From SLJN01 sp964505385 (GTDB taxonomy: Bacteria > Bacteroidota > Rhodothermia > Balneolales > Natronogracilivirgulaceae), in NCBI GenBank assembly GCA_964505385.1, contig CAZDIA010000014.1:1-64000 (forward strand): DNA of 64,000 nucleotides, in the 5' to 3' direction. The notes beneath the pieces are model-generated. The model worked only from the letters and a program-made list of their open reading frames with translations. It had not been told where the DNA came from and did no database searches. This document shows, piece by piece, positions 43,203-52,801 of the stretch. A program made the translations under genes and the position numbers. Each line of letters begins with the position of its first letter. Positions within the stretch are counted from its first letter, which is position 1.

Positions 43203-44381
43203 ATGAAAACTGTAATTATTTTATCCATCTTGTTAATTCCGTCAACCATGGCGACCCTATCTGTTTCCGAAACCAATGGTGCCCGGGCCGGTTTTTCTGA
43301 AACCGCCCCAAAATACATCTACAGTCCTTTTGAGCTGGTGATTGACCCGATGGAGCGCCTGCTGCTGATCAACATCGAAAACGATCCGGATTCGCTCTAT
43401 ATCGGGTTTGAACCACAGGTGTTTGATGATGAAATCAACGGAACCGGCATGCTCATCATCGCGTGGCGTACCGACGGCCGGGTGGATGTGTTTCATCAGC
43501 CGCAATTACAGCCCGATCCCGCCAAGTTTGATATCGCCGGAAAAGGGCTGGCAAACCTGATTGAGCATCCGCTGGAAGGAGCGTATTTCGAGGTGGATGA
43601 GCACGGCGCCCAGGCGTGGTGTGCTTTTGAGGATATCGAAGGGCGCCCGGTTGAGATCTCGCTATCCGAGGCTCATCCAGCGAAGCGAAAACCTTTCGGA
43701 CTGCTGGCGCCGATGGGTGATGCGGCAGAGAATCCCTCAGCCATGCCGCTGGTGCTGCTGCACGATTTCTATTTTGTGCGCCGCGCCCATACCGAGCTTA
43801 CCGTCAATATTGACGGGCGTTATCATCAGCCGGATAAACTCCCGATGCCGCTTGATTTCCGCCGCATGTATTTCGCGCGGTACAGTTCCGATCCGCTAAT
43901 TCTGACCGTAAACCCCGCATTCGACGGGAAATTATCCCGATTGAATATTGCCGACGATGGCCATGCCTATGCGGGAGACAACAGTTATGAATTGACTCAT
44001 GAAGACGGTAAAACCGGAATCCGGAGCATCAATCGAAGCCATAAACATCATCTTGTGAGCCTGAAATTTGCACCTGCATTTCCGGATGTATCAACGCTTG
44101 CTGATAACTCAAAGGCCGAAGGCAAATTCGAGATCATCGGACACCCATCCACCGGAAAAGTTGCCGGGGATTATACGGTCGGAATGTGGAACGGTGAGAT
44201 TCACATCAGTATGACACCATCGCAAGGGTGGATTCCGAATGAGAGCAAGTGGTCACTCCGGTTTTTGTACAGAGTGGGCAAGGTTTTCAAGTCCTGGCCG
44301 ACAACCTACACCTGGACGGCAACGCTCACCCCGGATGAAAACGGTGATATGCAGATGGTATCGGCGTGGGAGCGGATGTGA
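43203..44381 (+). CDS. Secreted protein of unknown function paired with the SDR
   Basis: The 392-residue protein opens with a hydrophobic signal sequence (MKTVIILSILLIPSTMATLS). It is beta-rich with many aromatic and charged strand patterns and ends in a GEIHISMTPSQGWIP region and WTATLTPDENGD. I do not recognise a family; the even strand spacing could suit a lipocalin-like carrier of the CrtC/AttH kind, but no motif proves this. It starts 1 bp after the SDR stop, so a shared lipophilic substrate is conceivable. Confidence 0.7.
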   Translation: MKTVIILSILLIPSTMATLSVSETNGARAGFSETAPKYIYSPFELVIDPMERLLLINIENDPDSLYIGFEPQVFDDEINGTGMLIIAWRTDGRVDVFHQPQLQPDPAKFDIAGKGLANLIEHPLEGAYFEVDEHGAQAWCAFEDIEGRPVEISLSEAHPAKRKPFGLLAPMGDAAENPSAMPLVLLHDFYFVRRAHTELTVNIDGRYHQPDKLPMPLDFRRMYFARYSSDPLILTVNPAFDGKLSRLNIADDGHAYAGDNSYELTHEDGKTGIRSINRSHKHHLVSLKFAPAFPDVSTLADNSKAEGKFEIIGHPSTGKVAGDYTVGMWNGEIHISMTPSQGWIPNESKWSLRFLYRVGKVFKSWPTTYTWTATLTPDENGDMQMVSAWERM

Positions 44382-44608
44382 AGGTTGCAGTGGAGAATTG
44401 ACAGTTGTGCTAATAAGAGTTTTTTCTAACACTTGTCCTTTCGGAAAAGTTACACAGATGAAAACGCAGAATTTCGCATAAGTGCTGCGAAAACTTTCAG
44501 AGCATGCCGGGATTACAGCGTACCACACTCCCACCTCTTTTTGGTGTAAATACGGTTTCATTTTATTAACTTAGTTATCGCTAATCTTTCTTATCACTTA
44601 AAAACCGG

Positions 44609-46690
44609 ATGGTTATGATTAAAATTATTACTTTTGCAATATGTGCTTTTTATATAATAGGATGTGCCGGCCCGGAGCCGGTTGCTGCTGAGATGCCGGA
44701 TGATAAACGCCCCATCGAAGCTGAAGATTTGTGGAACATGAAGCGAACCGGCGCTCCGGAAGTCTCTCCGGACGGCCGTTATGTTGTTTTCCCGGTAACC
44801 AAATACGATATCGAGGAAAACAGCTCTTCCACCAATTTATACATCTATGATCGCAGTGATGATGAAGGCCCACGAAAATTTACCTCTTCCGGGTCGGATA
44901 ACTCACCGGTCTGGAGCCCGGATGGCGAGTATATCGCTTTTATTTCCGGCCGGGATGATGGTCCCGCGCAGCTATATAAAATCGCCGCCGAAGGTGGTGA
45001 AGCACAGCGGGTAACCGATCTGCCGGTCGGTGTTTCCGCCCCGAAATGGTTTCCTGATGGAGAACATATCGCATTTACCGCCGATATTATCCCAGGCTAC
45101 GATGGAGATTTCGATATACCCAAGGAAATGCTTGAAGAGGAAGAGGCCGATCAGGTATCCGCCAAAACAACGGAAAACCGAATCTATCGTCATTGGGATC
45201 GCTGGCTCACCGACGGAAAATATCCCCGCATATTCAAAGCAGATTTAGCCGGGGATGAAATCACCGATCTGATGCCCGGTGCTCAAAAACATTTTGCCAT
45301 GATGGGCGCCGCAGAGTATGACATTTCACCGGACGGACAGCAAATCGCGGTATCCGCTAACAGTAACCCGGAGCCGTACGAATATCTCAATTATGCCATT
45401 TATCTCCTGCCCACTGATGGCAGCGGTGAAATGACCAACATCACCGAAGAAAACCCCGCTAATGATCTGCGTCCGCAGTACAGCCCGGACGGCTCAACTT
45501 TGCTTTATGGAAAACGCACTGATCCTGAATTTTATGCCGATCGCATCCGAATGGTGTATTATGATCTGGAAACTGAGGAGCGAACCATTATTGAGGAAGT
45601 GGTCAATGAAGGCATTGACCTTTCGCCATCGGGGTGGAAATGGTCAACTGACGGGGAATGGGTCTTTTTCTCCGCTCAGGATCGCGGGAAAACATCGCTG
45701 TTCCAGGTAGAGCCGGGTACGGATAATCTTACTGAAATATTCCGCGGTGGTACCAATGGAAATCTCTCTTACACCGGTGAGAGCATCATGTTCACTCACC
45801 AAAGCCTGACTCAGCCGCCGGAATTATATGAAATTGACGCGCCCGGCGAAGAGCCCCGGCAGGTCTCCCGGTTCAATGATGAGATAATGGAGGAAATCCA
45901 GCTTGGTGAGGTGGAAAATATGACCTATGAAGGGGCCGACGGCGTGGAGATTCAGCAGTACATTATCTATCCGCCCGAATTTGATCCGGATGAAGAATGG
46001 CCGATGGTCAAAATGATCCACGGCGGGCCGCACGGTATTTTCGGGGATGATTTTCACTTTCGATGGAATGCACAGCTATTTGCCGCACCCGGTCATGTAG
46101 TTGTGATGCCGAATTTCCACGGCTCCTCAAGCTTTGGCCAGGAGTTCACCAAATCCATCCACGGGGAGCATGCCGATCTGCCTTTTCGGGATATCATGAA
46201 ATCCACAGACGATATGCTCGAGCGCGGCTACATTGATGAAGACCGCATGGCGGCAACCGGCGGTAGTTACGGCGGATATATGGTCAGTTGGATTGCCGGC
46301 CATACCGATCGCTATTCGGCTCTGATCAATCATGCCGGGGTGTATGATATCACCATGCAGTTTGCCGCGGATGTAACCTATCACCGCCCGGCGCAATACA
46401 GCGGCTCTCCCTGGGAAAATCAGGAAGAAATGAGAAAGTGGAATCCGGCTGAACATGCGGAAAATTTTGAAACGCCCATGCTGATCATTCACGGTGAGAA
46501 AGATTATCGTGTTCCGCTTACTCACGGACTTAAAGTTTACGGAGTCTATAAAGGTCAGGGTCTCGATGCAAGACTGGTCTATTACCCGGATGAAAATCAC
46601 TGGATTCTGAGCCCGCAAAACTCCATCCACTGGTTCGGCGAATTTCACGATTGGCTTGATCGCTGGATCGGTACCGGGCCGACGGAGTAG
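44609..46690 (+). CDS. S9 family prolyl oligopeptidase-type peptidase, lipoprotein
   Basis: The 693-residue protein has a lipobox (YIIGC, Cys 19), a beta-propeller of WD40/TolB-like repeats up to about 420 (several DGRYV and WSPDGEYIAF units) and a C-terminal alpha/beta-hydrolase. The nucleophile Ser is in GGSYGGYM near 552, with Asp in IHGEKDYRVP near 633 and His in DENHWI near 664. It resembles acylaminoacyl-peptidases of Bacteroidota and probably trims short peptides in the periplasm. Confidence 0.93.
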   Translation: MVMIKIITFAICAFYIIGCAGPEPVAAEMPDDKRPIEAEDLWNMKRTGAPEVSPDGRYVVFPVTKYDIEENSSSTNLYIYDRSDDEGPRKFTSSGSDNSPVWSPDGEYIAFISGRDDGPAQLYKIAAEGGEAQRVTDLPVGVSAPKWFPDGEHIAFTADIIPGYDGDFDIPKEMLEEEEADQVSAKTTENRIYRHWDRWLTDGKYPRIFKADLAGDEITDLMPGAQKHFAMMGAAEYDISPDGQQIAVSANSNPEPYEYLNYAIYLLPTDGSGEMTNITEENPANDLRPQYSPDGSTLLYGKRTDPEFYADRIRMVYYDLETEERTIIEEVVNEGIDLSPSGWKWSTDGEWVFFSAQDRGKTSLFQVEPGTDNLTEIFRGGTNGNLSYTGESIMFTHQSLTQPPELYEIDAPGEEPRQVSRFNDEIMEEIQLGEVENMTYEGADGVEIQQYIIYPPEFDPDEEWPMVKMIHGGPHGIFGDDFHFRWNAQLFAAPGHVVVMPNFHGSSSFGQEFTKSIHGEHADLPFRDIMKSTDDMLERGYIDEDRMAATGGSYGGYMVSWIAGHTDRYSALINHAGVYDITMQFAADVTYHRPAQYSGSPWENQEEMRKWNPAEHAENFETPMLIIHGEKDYRVPLTHGLKVYGVYKGQGLDARLVYYPDENHWILSPQNSIHWFGEFHDWLDRWIGTGPTE

Positions 46691-46702
46691 TTTTTCACAT
46701 TA

Positions 46703-46738
46703 CATAAAAGCCACAGGTTATCGCCTGTGGCTTTTATG
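46703..46738 (+). terminator. Terminator after the S9 peptidase
   Basis: CATAAAAGCCACAGG and CCTGTGGCTTTTATG are perfect reverse complements around a 6-nt loop. The hairpin lies 13 bp past the stop. The symmetric A- and T-rich ends could let it work in both directions. Confidence 0.9.
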
Positions 46739-46876
46739 CTTTAAGCTGAACTTTTTGCAAATCTTTAACATCCCGTTGGTTGCAAGCTCATCTCAAGAAT
46801 ATATTTTTAAGAGAATTACGGGATAATCAATATATCTACATCAACAGAACACACAACCAATTTTTGCTCTGTTAAA

Positions 46877-47707
46877 ATGGTTTCATCATTTCGCTTTTGC
46901 ATATTGTTCGGCTGGGTTTTTATAGGATTACATTATCCGGCTCATGCTGAAATCTTCGAAAATCAAAATCCATCAGCACAGCATAATCAGGAAATGTCCG
47001 AAATAATTGAGAAGCATCTCGCTGTTATTGAAGAAATGCACCAGCTTTTGGATATCGGAAGCAGAGAACAGGCAGAGGATTTATTCACGCATCTGGAGGA
47101 AAGTCTTGAAATCATAGCAACCTGGTCCGGGTACCGCCAGAATGTTGCACGCGGAATAATTACAAGAACCTCATCTGATGATAAAGCAAACCGGATCAGC
47201 AATGAATTTCTACAAGCCACGCAATCTGCCTCATCAACTCGAATGGAATTACCTTCAGACTGGCTCGCTTACACTGAAGGAAGCATGACTTCAGAAAAAT
47301 TAGCTGAAAAAACTGAAGAACTTTTAAAAAGTCATGAAACACTCATTGCAAAAGGAAAAGAAATTAAGCACTATCAGTCAAAAGTAGAGTTGCCTTTAAT
47401 GGGAGGAATTTACGGACCTGATAAGATAACATCATCAAACGGCACAAGTATTGAAGCTGAGTTTATGCTCGAAAATTATGGAAATGATCGTTTTCACTCT
47501 CTCAACATTTGGGTAGAAAGTGCCAGGGACAGCGAAGCAACACCTCTGGAAATATCACCGGAAAATGTGTCAAACCTGGATCCCGGAAATGTGATTCACT
47601 TAACGATTTCCGGCCAAGCCGACCAACTTGAAGATGATATGTTGTATCTAACCGTTGAGGGAGATCATTATCGCGATCAAAAACTAATCAGAATTAATCA
47701 GGAATAA
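46877..47707 (+). CDS. Secreted or anchored protein of unknown function (276 aa)
   Basis: The protein begins with a hydrophobic signal ending near HAE (residue 25). A Glu-rich helical part with coiled-coil character (about 35-85) and two further helices follow, then a beta-rich C-terminal half from about 170 (KVELPLMGGIYGP). The end resembles an immunoglobulin-like domain (IEAEFMLENYGNDRFHSLNIWVE). No family was recognised. It stands alone after the S9 terminator and converges with the NUDIX gene. Confidence 0.65.
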   Translation: MVSSFRFCILFGWVFIGLHYPAHAEIFENQNPSAQHNQEMSEIIEKHLAVIEEMHQLLDIGSREQAEDLFTHLEESLEIIATWSGYRQNVARGIITRTSSDDKANRISNEFLQATQSASSTRMELPSDWLAYTEGSMTSEKLAEKTEELLKSHETLIAKGKEIKHYQSKVELPLMGGIYGPDKITSSNGTSIEAEFMLENYGNDRFHSLNIWVESARDSEATPLEISPENVSNLDPGNVIHLTISGQADQLEDDMLYLTVEGDHYRDQKLIRINQE

Positions 47708-47795
47708 TTTATAAGACTCTTAATTTTTTTAGATGTTCTTTACCCGTATCAGTTTAATAATGCTTAATTTGTATTATTAGCTGATTTGAAAAAAC

Positions 47796-48371
47796 TTAAT
47801 ATAACTTCAATTTAAAAGGTTCATTTCTCTTCCACCAAGCCATTGCTTTCCATATACACGCCATTGTTTTACCATCTGTAATTTCTTCATCTTCCACCAT
47901 TTGGACAGCCTTATAAAATTGTATGCGAAACGGCTCTACGAATTCATCTACATCAACATTGTTTGGTTGTACCTCCAGCTGCCAGGCAACAAATAAATGA
48001 ATGATTTCATTAGCATAACCAATAGCCGGGTAGAAATGTCCCGTATATTCCACATGTTTTGCGGTGACTCCTGCCTCTTCTTCAAGCTCACGTTCTACCG
48101 TGTGTAGCGGATCCTCTCCGGGATCAATTTTTCCGGCTGGTACTTCATAAAATATTTGCTTTACCGGATATCTATACTGGGAAAGCAAAACGACTTCTCC
48201 GTTTCGGTGAACAGGCAAAATCGCACACGCGCCTGGGTGATCAATCCACTCTCGGTATGAAGTTTCGCCATCAGGGAGGTTGACTTCATCTTTATATACC
48301 TGTAATAACCCACCATCAAATACTTTTTTCGATGATCGTGTAGTTTCTACAAGTTTGTGAGGTTTAATCAT
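47796..48371 (-). CDS. NUDIX hydrolase, ADP-ribose pyrophosphatase type
   Basis: The catalytic NUDIX box is GEDPLHTVERELEEEAGVTA near residue 78, matching GX5EX7REUXEEXGU with one shift. It is preceded by EVPAGKIDPG as in ADP-ribose/ADP-sugar pyrophosphatases (NudF-like). The ATG at 48371 (MIKPHKLVET) gives 191 residues; a longer TTG start at 48386 is less likely. It cleans up toxic nucleoside diphosphates. Divergent from the pgsA-like gene with overlapping 5' ends. Confidence 0.85.
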   Translation of the reverse strand: MIKPHKLVETTRSSKKVFDGGLLQVYKDEVNLPDGETSYREWIDHPGACAILPVHRNGEVVLLSQYRYPVKQIFYEVPAGKIDPGEDPLHTVERELEEEAGVTAKHVEYTGHFYPAIGYANEIIHLFVAWQLEVQPNNVDVDEFVEPFRIQFYKAVQMVEDEEITDGKTMACIWKAMAWWKRNEPFKLKLY

Positions 48372-49070
48372 ACAATTGAAGTTCAATTTTTATATTTTTT
48401 GCGATTTAAGGTATTAGCAAGAGAAAGTTTTTTAAAATATCCTCAAATAATAAGACAAATTCAGAATTACTTGGAAACCAAAGAGCATATCGACGGAGAA
48501 AAAATACAGGTAAAAGGGGAGTTGTTTACAATTTCCAACCTAATTTCATTCAGCCGGGCTCTGATTCCGATTCCCATAATTGCCCTCCATTACCCTGATC
48601 AAGAAGCTACGATTTCGATAACTATTTTGATAATATACGCCTTTTTCTCAGATTATCTTGACGGGTGGGCGGCACGCAAATTTAATCAGATTAGTGAGTT
48701 CGGTAAAGTTTTAGACCCGCTGGCTGATAAGATTGCTGCCGTCGTTTTGTTTCTATACCTGGTTTGGCTGGACTGGGTCCCGGTTTGGTTCTTCGCTTTT
48801 CTTATAACAAGAGATGCATTGATCCTTATTGGATCACTAATGATTAAACGAAGACGAGGAAAAGTGGCAATGTCCACAATTTCCGGCAAACTTGCCGTTA
48901 ATGTACTTGCTGCATACGGTATCGTCCTGTTTTTTTCAGAATCCCTTAATTTTAACCTGGAATATACCATTTTGGTCCTTAAATGGGGAGCGGTGGTTCT
49001 GTTGACGTTATCGTTTATCCACTATTTTCAGCGTTTTTTAAAAATTCGAAAAGGCGCAGAATTTAACTGA
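48357..49070 (+). CDS. pgsA: CDP-alcohol phosphatidyltransferase (PgsA-like)
   Basis: The signature DYLDGWAARKFNQISEFG followed by KVLDPLADK (the D-X2-DG-X2-AR-X8-G-X3-D-X3-D motif) identifies the family; five or six membrane helices surround it. It probably makes phosphatidylglycerophosphate. No in-frame ATG exists before the domain. The frame opens with GTG at 48357, overlapping the NUDIX start; TTG at 48471 or 48519 (just after AAAGGGGAG) are alternatives that fit the usual length better. The true start is therefore uncertain. Confidence 0.85.
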   Translation: MRFNHTIEVQFLYFLRFKVLARESFLKYPQIIRQIQNYLETKEHIDGEKIQVKGELFTISNLISFSRALIPIPIIALHYPDQEATISITILIIYAFFSDYLDGWAARKFNQISEFGKVLDPLADKIAAVVLFLYLVWLDWVPVWFFAFLITRDALILIGSLMIKRRRGKVAMSTISGKLAVNVLAAYGIVLFFSESLNFNLEYTILVLKWGAVVLLTLSFIHYFQRFLKIRKGAEFN

Positions 49071-49095
49071 CACTATTTACATTTGATATATAGGT

Positions 49096-50070
49096 ATGGG
49101 ATTTCTTGATAAATTAGGCCTGAAAAAACAAAAAGAGGAAGATCTCGAACAGGGTCTCGAAAAAACCCGAACCGGGTTTATGGACAAACTCGGCAAAACA
49201 TTAATCGGTAAAGATACCATCGACGATGATGTACTTGATGATCTTGAAGAAGTTTTAATCACATCAGATGTCGGTGTAAATACAACACTTGAAATCATCA
49301 AGCGGATTGAAGCCCGGGTAGCCCGTGATAAATATGTGAGCAGTAAACAACTACAGGGTATGCTCCGGGAGGAGATCATCGGCCTGCTTCGTGAAAATGA
49401 TGCCGAACGCCCAGCCGAGTTCGACGCAAAATTCAGCCACAAACCCCATGTGATCATGGTAGTGGGAGTTAACGGTGTCGGTAAAACAACAACAATCGGA
49501 AAGCTGGCTTATCACTATAAACTGGCCGATAAAAAAGTGATGCTTGGCGCCGGCGACACGTTTCGCGCCGGAGCTGTTGATCAGTTGCAAATCTGGAGTG
49601 AGCGAGCAGGTGTGCCGCTAATTAAACAGGCGCACGGTGCTGATCCGGCGGCTGTAGCATACGATACCGTGGCTTCTGCCAAATCCAAAGATTCCGATGT
49701 GGTGTTGGTCGACACTGCCGGGCGGCTGCACAATAAGCGGGCCTTGATGGATGAGCTTTCCAAAATCAAACGCTCCATAAACAAAGTGGTAGAAGGCGCG
49801 CCGCATGAAGTGTTGCTGGTATTGGATGCATCCACCGGCCAGAATGCCATGCTACAGGCCAAAGCATTTACCGAAGCTGTAGATATCACCGGGCTGGCAC
49901 TTACCAAGCTCGACGGAACGGCAAAAGGAGGTATCGTGCTCGGAATATCTGCTGAGCTGGATGTTCCGGTAAAATACATCGGCGTAGGCGAGAAGATAGA
50001 TCAGCTGCAGATCTTCGACCGAACAGCATTTGTCAATGCACTTTTCGGTGATGAAGTTAAGTTGACCTGA
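49096..50070 (+). CDS. ftsY: Signal recognition particle receptor FtsY
   Basis: The 324-residue SRP GTPase has the NG domain with Walker A GVNGVGKTTTIGKLAYHY near residue 126, GDTFRAGAVDQL, VDTAGRL and TKLDGTAKGG near 275. The N-terminal acidic A domain is very short, as is normal in Bacteroidota. It docks Ffh to the membrane. It follows the pgsA-like gene by 25 bp. Confidence 0.97.
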   Translation: MGFLDKLGLKKQKEEDLEQGLEKTRTGFMDKLGKTLIGKDTIDDDVLDDLEEVLITSDVGVNTTLEIIKRIEARVARDKYVSSKQLQGMLREEIIGLLRENDAERPAEFDAKFSHKPHVIMVVGVNGVGKTTTIGKLAYHYKLADKKVMLGAGDTFRAGAVDQLQIWSERAGVPLIKQAHGADPAAVAYDTVASAKSKDSDVVLVDTAGRLHNKRALMDELSKIKRSINKVVEGAPHEVLLVLDASTGQNAMLQAKAFTEAVDITGLALTKLDGTAKGGIVLGISAELDVPVKYIGVGEKIDQLQIFDRTAFVNALFGDEVKLT

Positions 50071-50225
50071 GCCGTTAAACCCTGCGGATTAATTTTTCTA
50101 ACTTCTGATAACCCTGCGTTCGATTGTTTTAACTATTCTGGATTTTAGTAATCAATTGTTAAGATTTTATTTATTGCCCTTGCCCACTACCGTAAGTCAA
50201 AAATTTACGTACCTGCAGGAAGTTT

Positions 50226-50336
50226 CACCACCACGAGCACGACGGTGACACCACGTACACAACGAAAGAATCATTATTAATAAAACGTAGTGCCCGTGGT
50301 GCCTTCTTTGTGCCCGTTGTGGTTATACCAAATGAA
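50226..50336. repeat. Imperfect inverted repeat after ftsY
   Basis: CACCACGAGCACGACGGTG with following bases (50226-50264) is partly complementary to CGTAGTGCCCGTGGTGCC with following bases (50285-50336). Both share the ACCACG-like unit seen in widespread intergenic repeats in many genomes. No gene lies in the 288-bp gap. Confidence 0.5.
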
Positions 50337-50358
50337 AGTATCACCAGAATACAGTAAA

Positions 50359-51099
50359 TCACTCCTTTTTTCCGGCTTTAATAAAAACCGGCCAGTAGAT
50401 ATGCTTCGGTTCCTCGGTATCCCCCCAGTACCGCTTCAGCCGAACGGCAAGCATCCTTACCGGATCGTAACCCTTATACTGCATATATCGCTGCGTGGAT
50501 GACCAGGACCGGAAATACCCCAGCAGTTGATCCAGGTTCCATGATTTTTTTATCCATACATCAGGATGATTAATTGTTGGATAGGGAAATCGAAGACTGT
50601 TGTATTCCTCTTCAATATGCATCCGTTGGCGCGGCCAAAACGGTCCGATTACATCATCATAAAATGACTGTATCAACGGATCGATCTGATCATTAACCGT
50701 GCATAAACCGTACCCCCAACAGGCAAGCAGCCCGGAAGGTTTTAGAATCCTTTCAACCTCGCGGTAAAATTTATCAGTATTAAACCAGTGGAGAGCCTGG
50801 GCAGCAGTAATAAGGTCAACTGATTCGGAATCCAGACCGCTCTCGGATGCATCGGCCACTTTATACGTAATCCTTTCACCTTCGAAAGCCCTGGCAATCT
50901 GTTCTTTGCTGATGTCGATGCCGATTACTTCATCGAACTTCTCCGCCAGCCTGACTGCAACCTGCCCGTTTCCGGTGCCACAATCCAGAGCCCGTCCGAA
51001 CCGGTTGGTGTGTTTGAAAAGGAATGCATAAAGCTCATCCGGATAGGAAGGCCGGTACATTTTATAATGATCAGATTGGTTTGAAAATAAATGACTCAT
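50359..51099 (-). CDS. Class I SAM-dependent methyltransferase
   Basis: The 246-residue protein has the SAM-binding motif GRALDCGTGNGQVAVRLAE near residue 37 and the acidic VIGIDISKEQI strand. DLITAAQALHWFN near 97 and VERILKPSGLLACWGYG follow. It is closest to small-molecule methyltransferases such as trans-aconitate or Methyltransf_11 members. The substrate is unknown. It starts 3 bp after the HMG-CoA reductase gene ends, so the two are probably co-transcribed. Confidence 0.8.
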   Translation of the reverse strand: MSHLFSNQSDHYKMYRPSYPDELYAFLFKHTNRFGRALDCGTGNGQVAVRLAEKFDEVIGIDISKEQIARAFEGERITYKVADASESGLDSESVDLITAAQALHWFNTDKFYREVERILKPSGLLACWGYGLCTVNDQIDPLIQSFYDDVIGPFWPRQRMHIEEEYNSLRFPYPTINHPDVWIKKSWNLDQLLGYFRSWSSTQRYMQYKGYDPVRMLAVRLKRYWGDTEEPKHIYWPVFIKAGKKE

Positions 51100-51102
51100 A
51101 TC

Positions 51103-52650
51103 TCATCCATTGCGATTTCTGCCATACTGTTCGTGAGCAGATACCCAGTCAAATGAAGAAATAGCTGCTGCAAGCGACAGTTCACCGGCTAAAGCGACAC
51201 CTGCTACAATTTCAGCAAACTTGCGAACTTTTCCCTTGCCATAGCATCCCATGATTTCCAGACACTCCCTTTGTGTGGGCAAAGCCGTTCCGCCTCCGTA
51301 AGTCGCCACAATCAGTGATGGAATCGTCAATGAGAGGTACAGGTCTCCATCGCGGGTAATTTCTGAATTCAGAATACCGGCAGAGGATTCCGAAACATTA
51401 GCCACATCCTGCCCGGTGGCGATAAACATGGCAGTGATGGCGTTGGTTGAATGGGCACCATTATTGTTTGCGCCGGATATAAACGCTCCGAGAGTTGCCA
51501 CATTTCCATGATACTGCAAGCTTTCTGGCTCAACGCGCAGCTGTTGCATCAGAATATCGCGTTTAATCACCGCCTCTGCCGTTACTCTTTTCCCGCGGGT
51601 TCGCATCACGTTAACGTGCGATGCCTTTTTATCGGTAGCAAAATTTGATTCCAGATAAAACCGCTCAATATTGGTATGTTGATCGAGTATCCAGCTGCAT
51701 GCAGCGAAAGTAGCTCGCCCTACCATATTTTGGCCCGCAGCATCCCCGGTGGAAAAATTAAATCTCAAATACACAAACCGGTTGGAAAGATACGGCTCGA
51801 TATTCAGCAATTTACCCACATTGGTAGTTGCTTCAGCTTCATCCCGAATGTTGTCGAGATTTTCATTTATCCAGGTCACAAAATCGCGAGCTTCGCGGGC
51901 GTTTTTAAAAATAAAAACAGGTGCCCGCTGCATGCTGTCCGCCATTACAGTAGACATCACACCACCTGATGCGTTGAGCGCTTTAATCCCCCTGTTATAG
52001 GAAGCTACAAGAGTGCCCTCGGTTGTGGAAAGAGGTATCAGGTAATCACCATCAGCTTGCTCGCCTTTTGCTTTTAACGGACCTGCAAAACCCAGTGGAA
52101 CCTGCGTGACGCCTGTAAAGTTCTCCACATTCCCCTTCACCGTTTCCGGAGAAAACGAATACTTGTTTATATGATTCAATGTAACTCCGCTTTGTTCTTC
52201 TATGAAGCGTTCGCGATCCTCTATAGCTTTAGCGGAGTAGTCATCATCTTTGTTATTGGGAACTTTAATACGTCCGTTTTCAGAATACCGCAGCGAATCT
52301 TCCACTTTGATGTTCAGATTCCCGTAAGTTAACGTATCGAACGCAACTTCAACCCGGTGACTGCCCTCTTCCAGCTCTCCGATACCAAGATGGATATTAA
52401 CTTTTTTCTTCAGCGGATATTTAAGCGGATCATCCGGTGTAATATCATCAGGTTTTTTAGTTGATCCATCATCAAGCTGAAGTTCAATGCGATCACGGGG
52501 CACGCCGATACCGTTTATCTTAATGTGATCAATATTCGTCAGCGTCACATCTGTAAGTCGGTTTTTGATCTGAAAAGAAATACCCTCACCGGTATTTTTT
52601 AAACTGCCATGCGTATACAGCTGCCTTAAAATTAAACTTGGAATTTTCAT
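51103..52650 (-). CDS. HMG-CoA reductase (class I-like) with an extra N-terminal beta domain
   Basis: The catalytic part (from about 125) keeps the class I reductase motifs: STTEGTLVAS with the catalytic Glu near 210, STGDAAGQNMVG near 310, FATDKKASHVNV with Lys near 345, the Asp in GQDVANVSESSAGI near 430 and a C-terminal His in WVSAHEQYG. It reduces HMG-CoA to mevalonate for isoprenoids. Residues 1-110 form a separate beta-rich region that resembles the CGDB/DUF6379 type fold (inferred). Other mevalonate genes are not in the window. Confidence 0.85.
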   Translation of the reverse strand: MKIPSLILRQLYTHGSLKNTGEGISFQIKNRLTDVTLTNIDHIKINGIGVPRDRIELQLDDGSTKKPDDITPDDPLKYPLKKKVNIHLGIGELEEGSHRVEVAFDTLTYGNLNIKVEDSLRYSENGRIKVPNNKDDDYSAKAIEDRERFIEEQSGVTLNHINKYSFSPETVKGNVENFTGVTQVPLGFAGPLKAKGEQADGDYLIPLSTTEGTLVASYNRGIKALNASGGVMSTVMADSMQRAPVFIFKNAREARDFVTWINENLDNIRDEAEATTNVGKLLNIEPYLSNRFVYLRFNFSTGDAAGQNMVGRATFAACSWILDQHTNIERFYLESNFATDKKASHVNVMRTRGKRVTAEAVIKRDILMQQLRVEPESLQYHGNVATLGAFISGANNNGAHSTNAITAMFIATGQDVANVSESSAGILNSEITRDGDLYLSLTIPSLIVATYGGGTALPTQRECLEIMGCYGKGKVRKFAEIVAGVALAGELSLAAAISSFDWVSAHEQYGRNRNG

Positions 52651-52712
52651 GAATTAAATATTTTTCTCACGCTGAAATGATTAACAAACGTGCTGAATTC
52701 TCAGGCTTGCCC

Positions 52713-52720
52713 TATCTTTG
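52713..52720 (+). promoter_or_regulatory. Candidate -7 promoter box upstream of priA
   Basis: TATCTTTG matches the Bacteroidota -7 consensus exactly, 81 bp upstream of the priA start. A TTG at the correct -33 distance is not evident; ACGTGC occupies that place. The full promoter is therefore only half supported. Confidence 0.45.
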
Positions 52721-52801
52721 GGTTGCCTTATTTCCTAATATGTATGGTTAACGCTGCGAAGCATAAAAATACATCTTTTTTGAATATCTGCACGAACCTT
52801 C

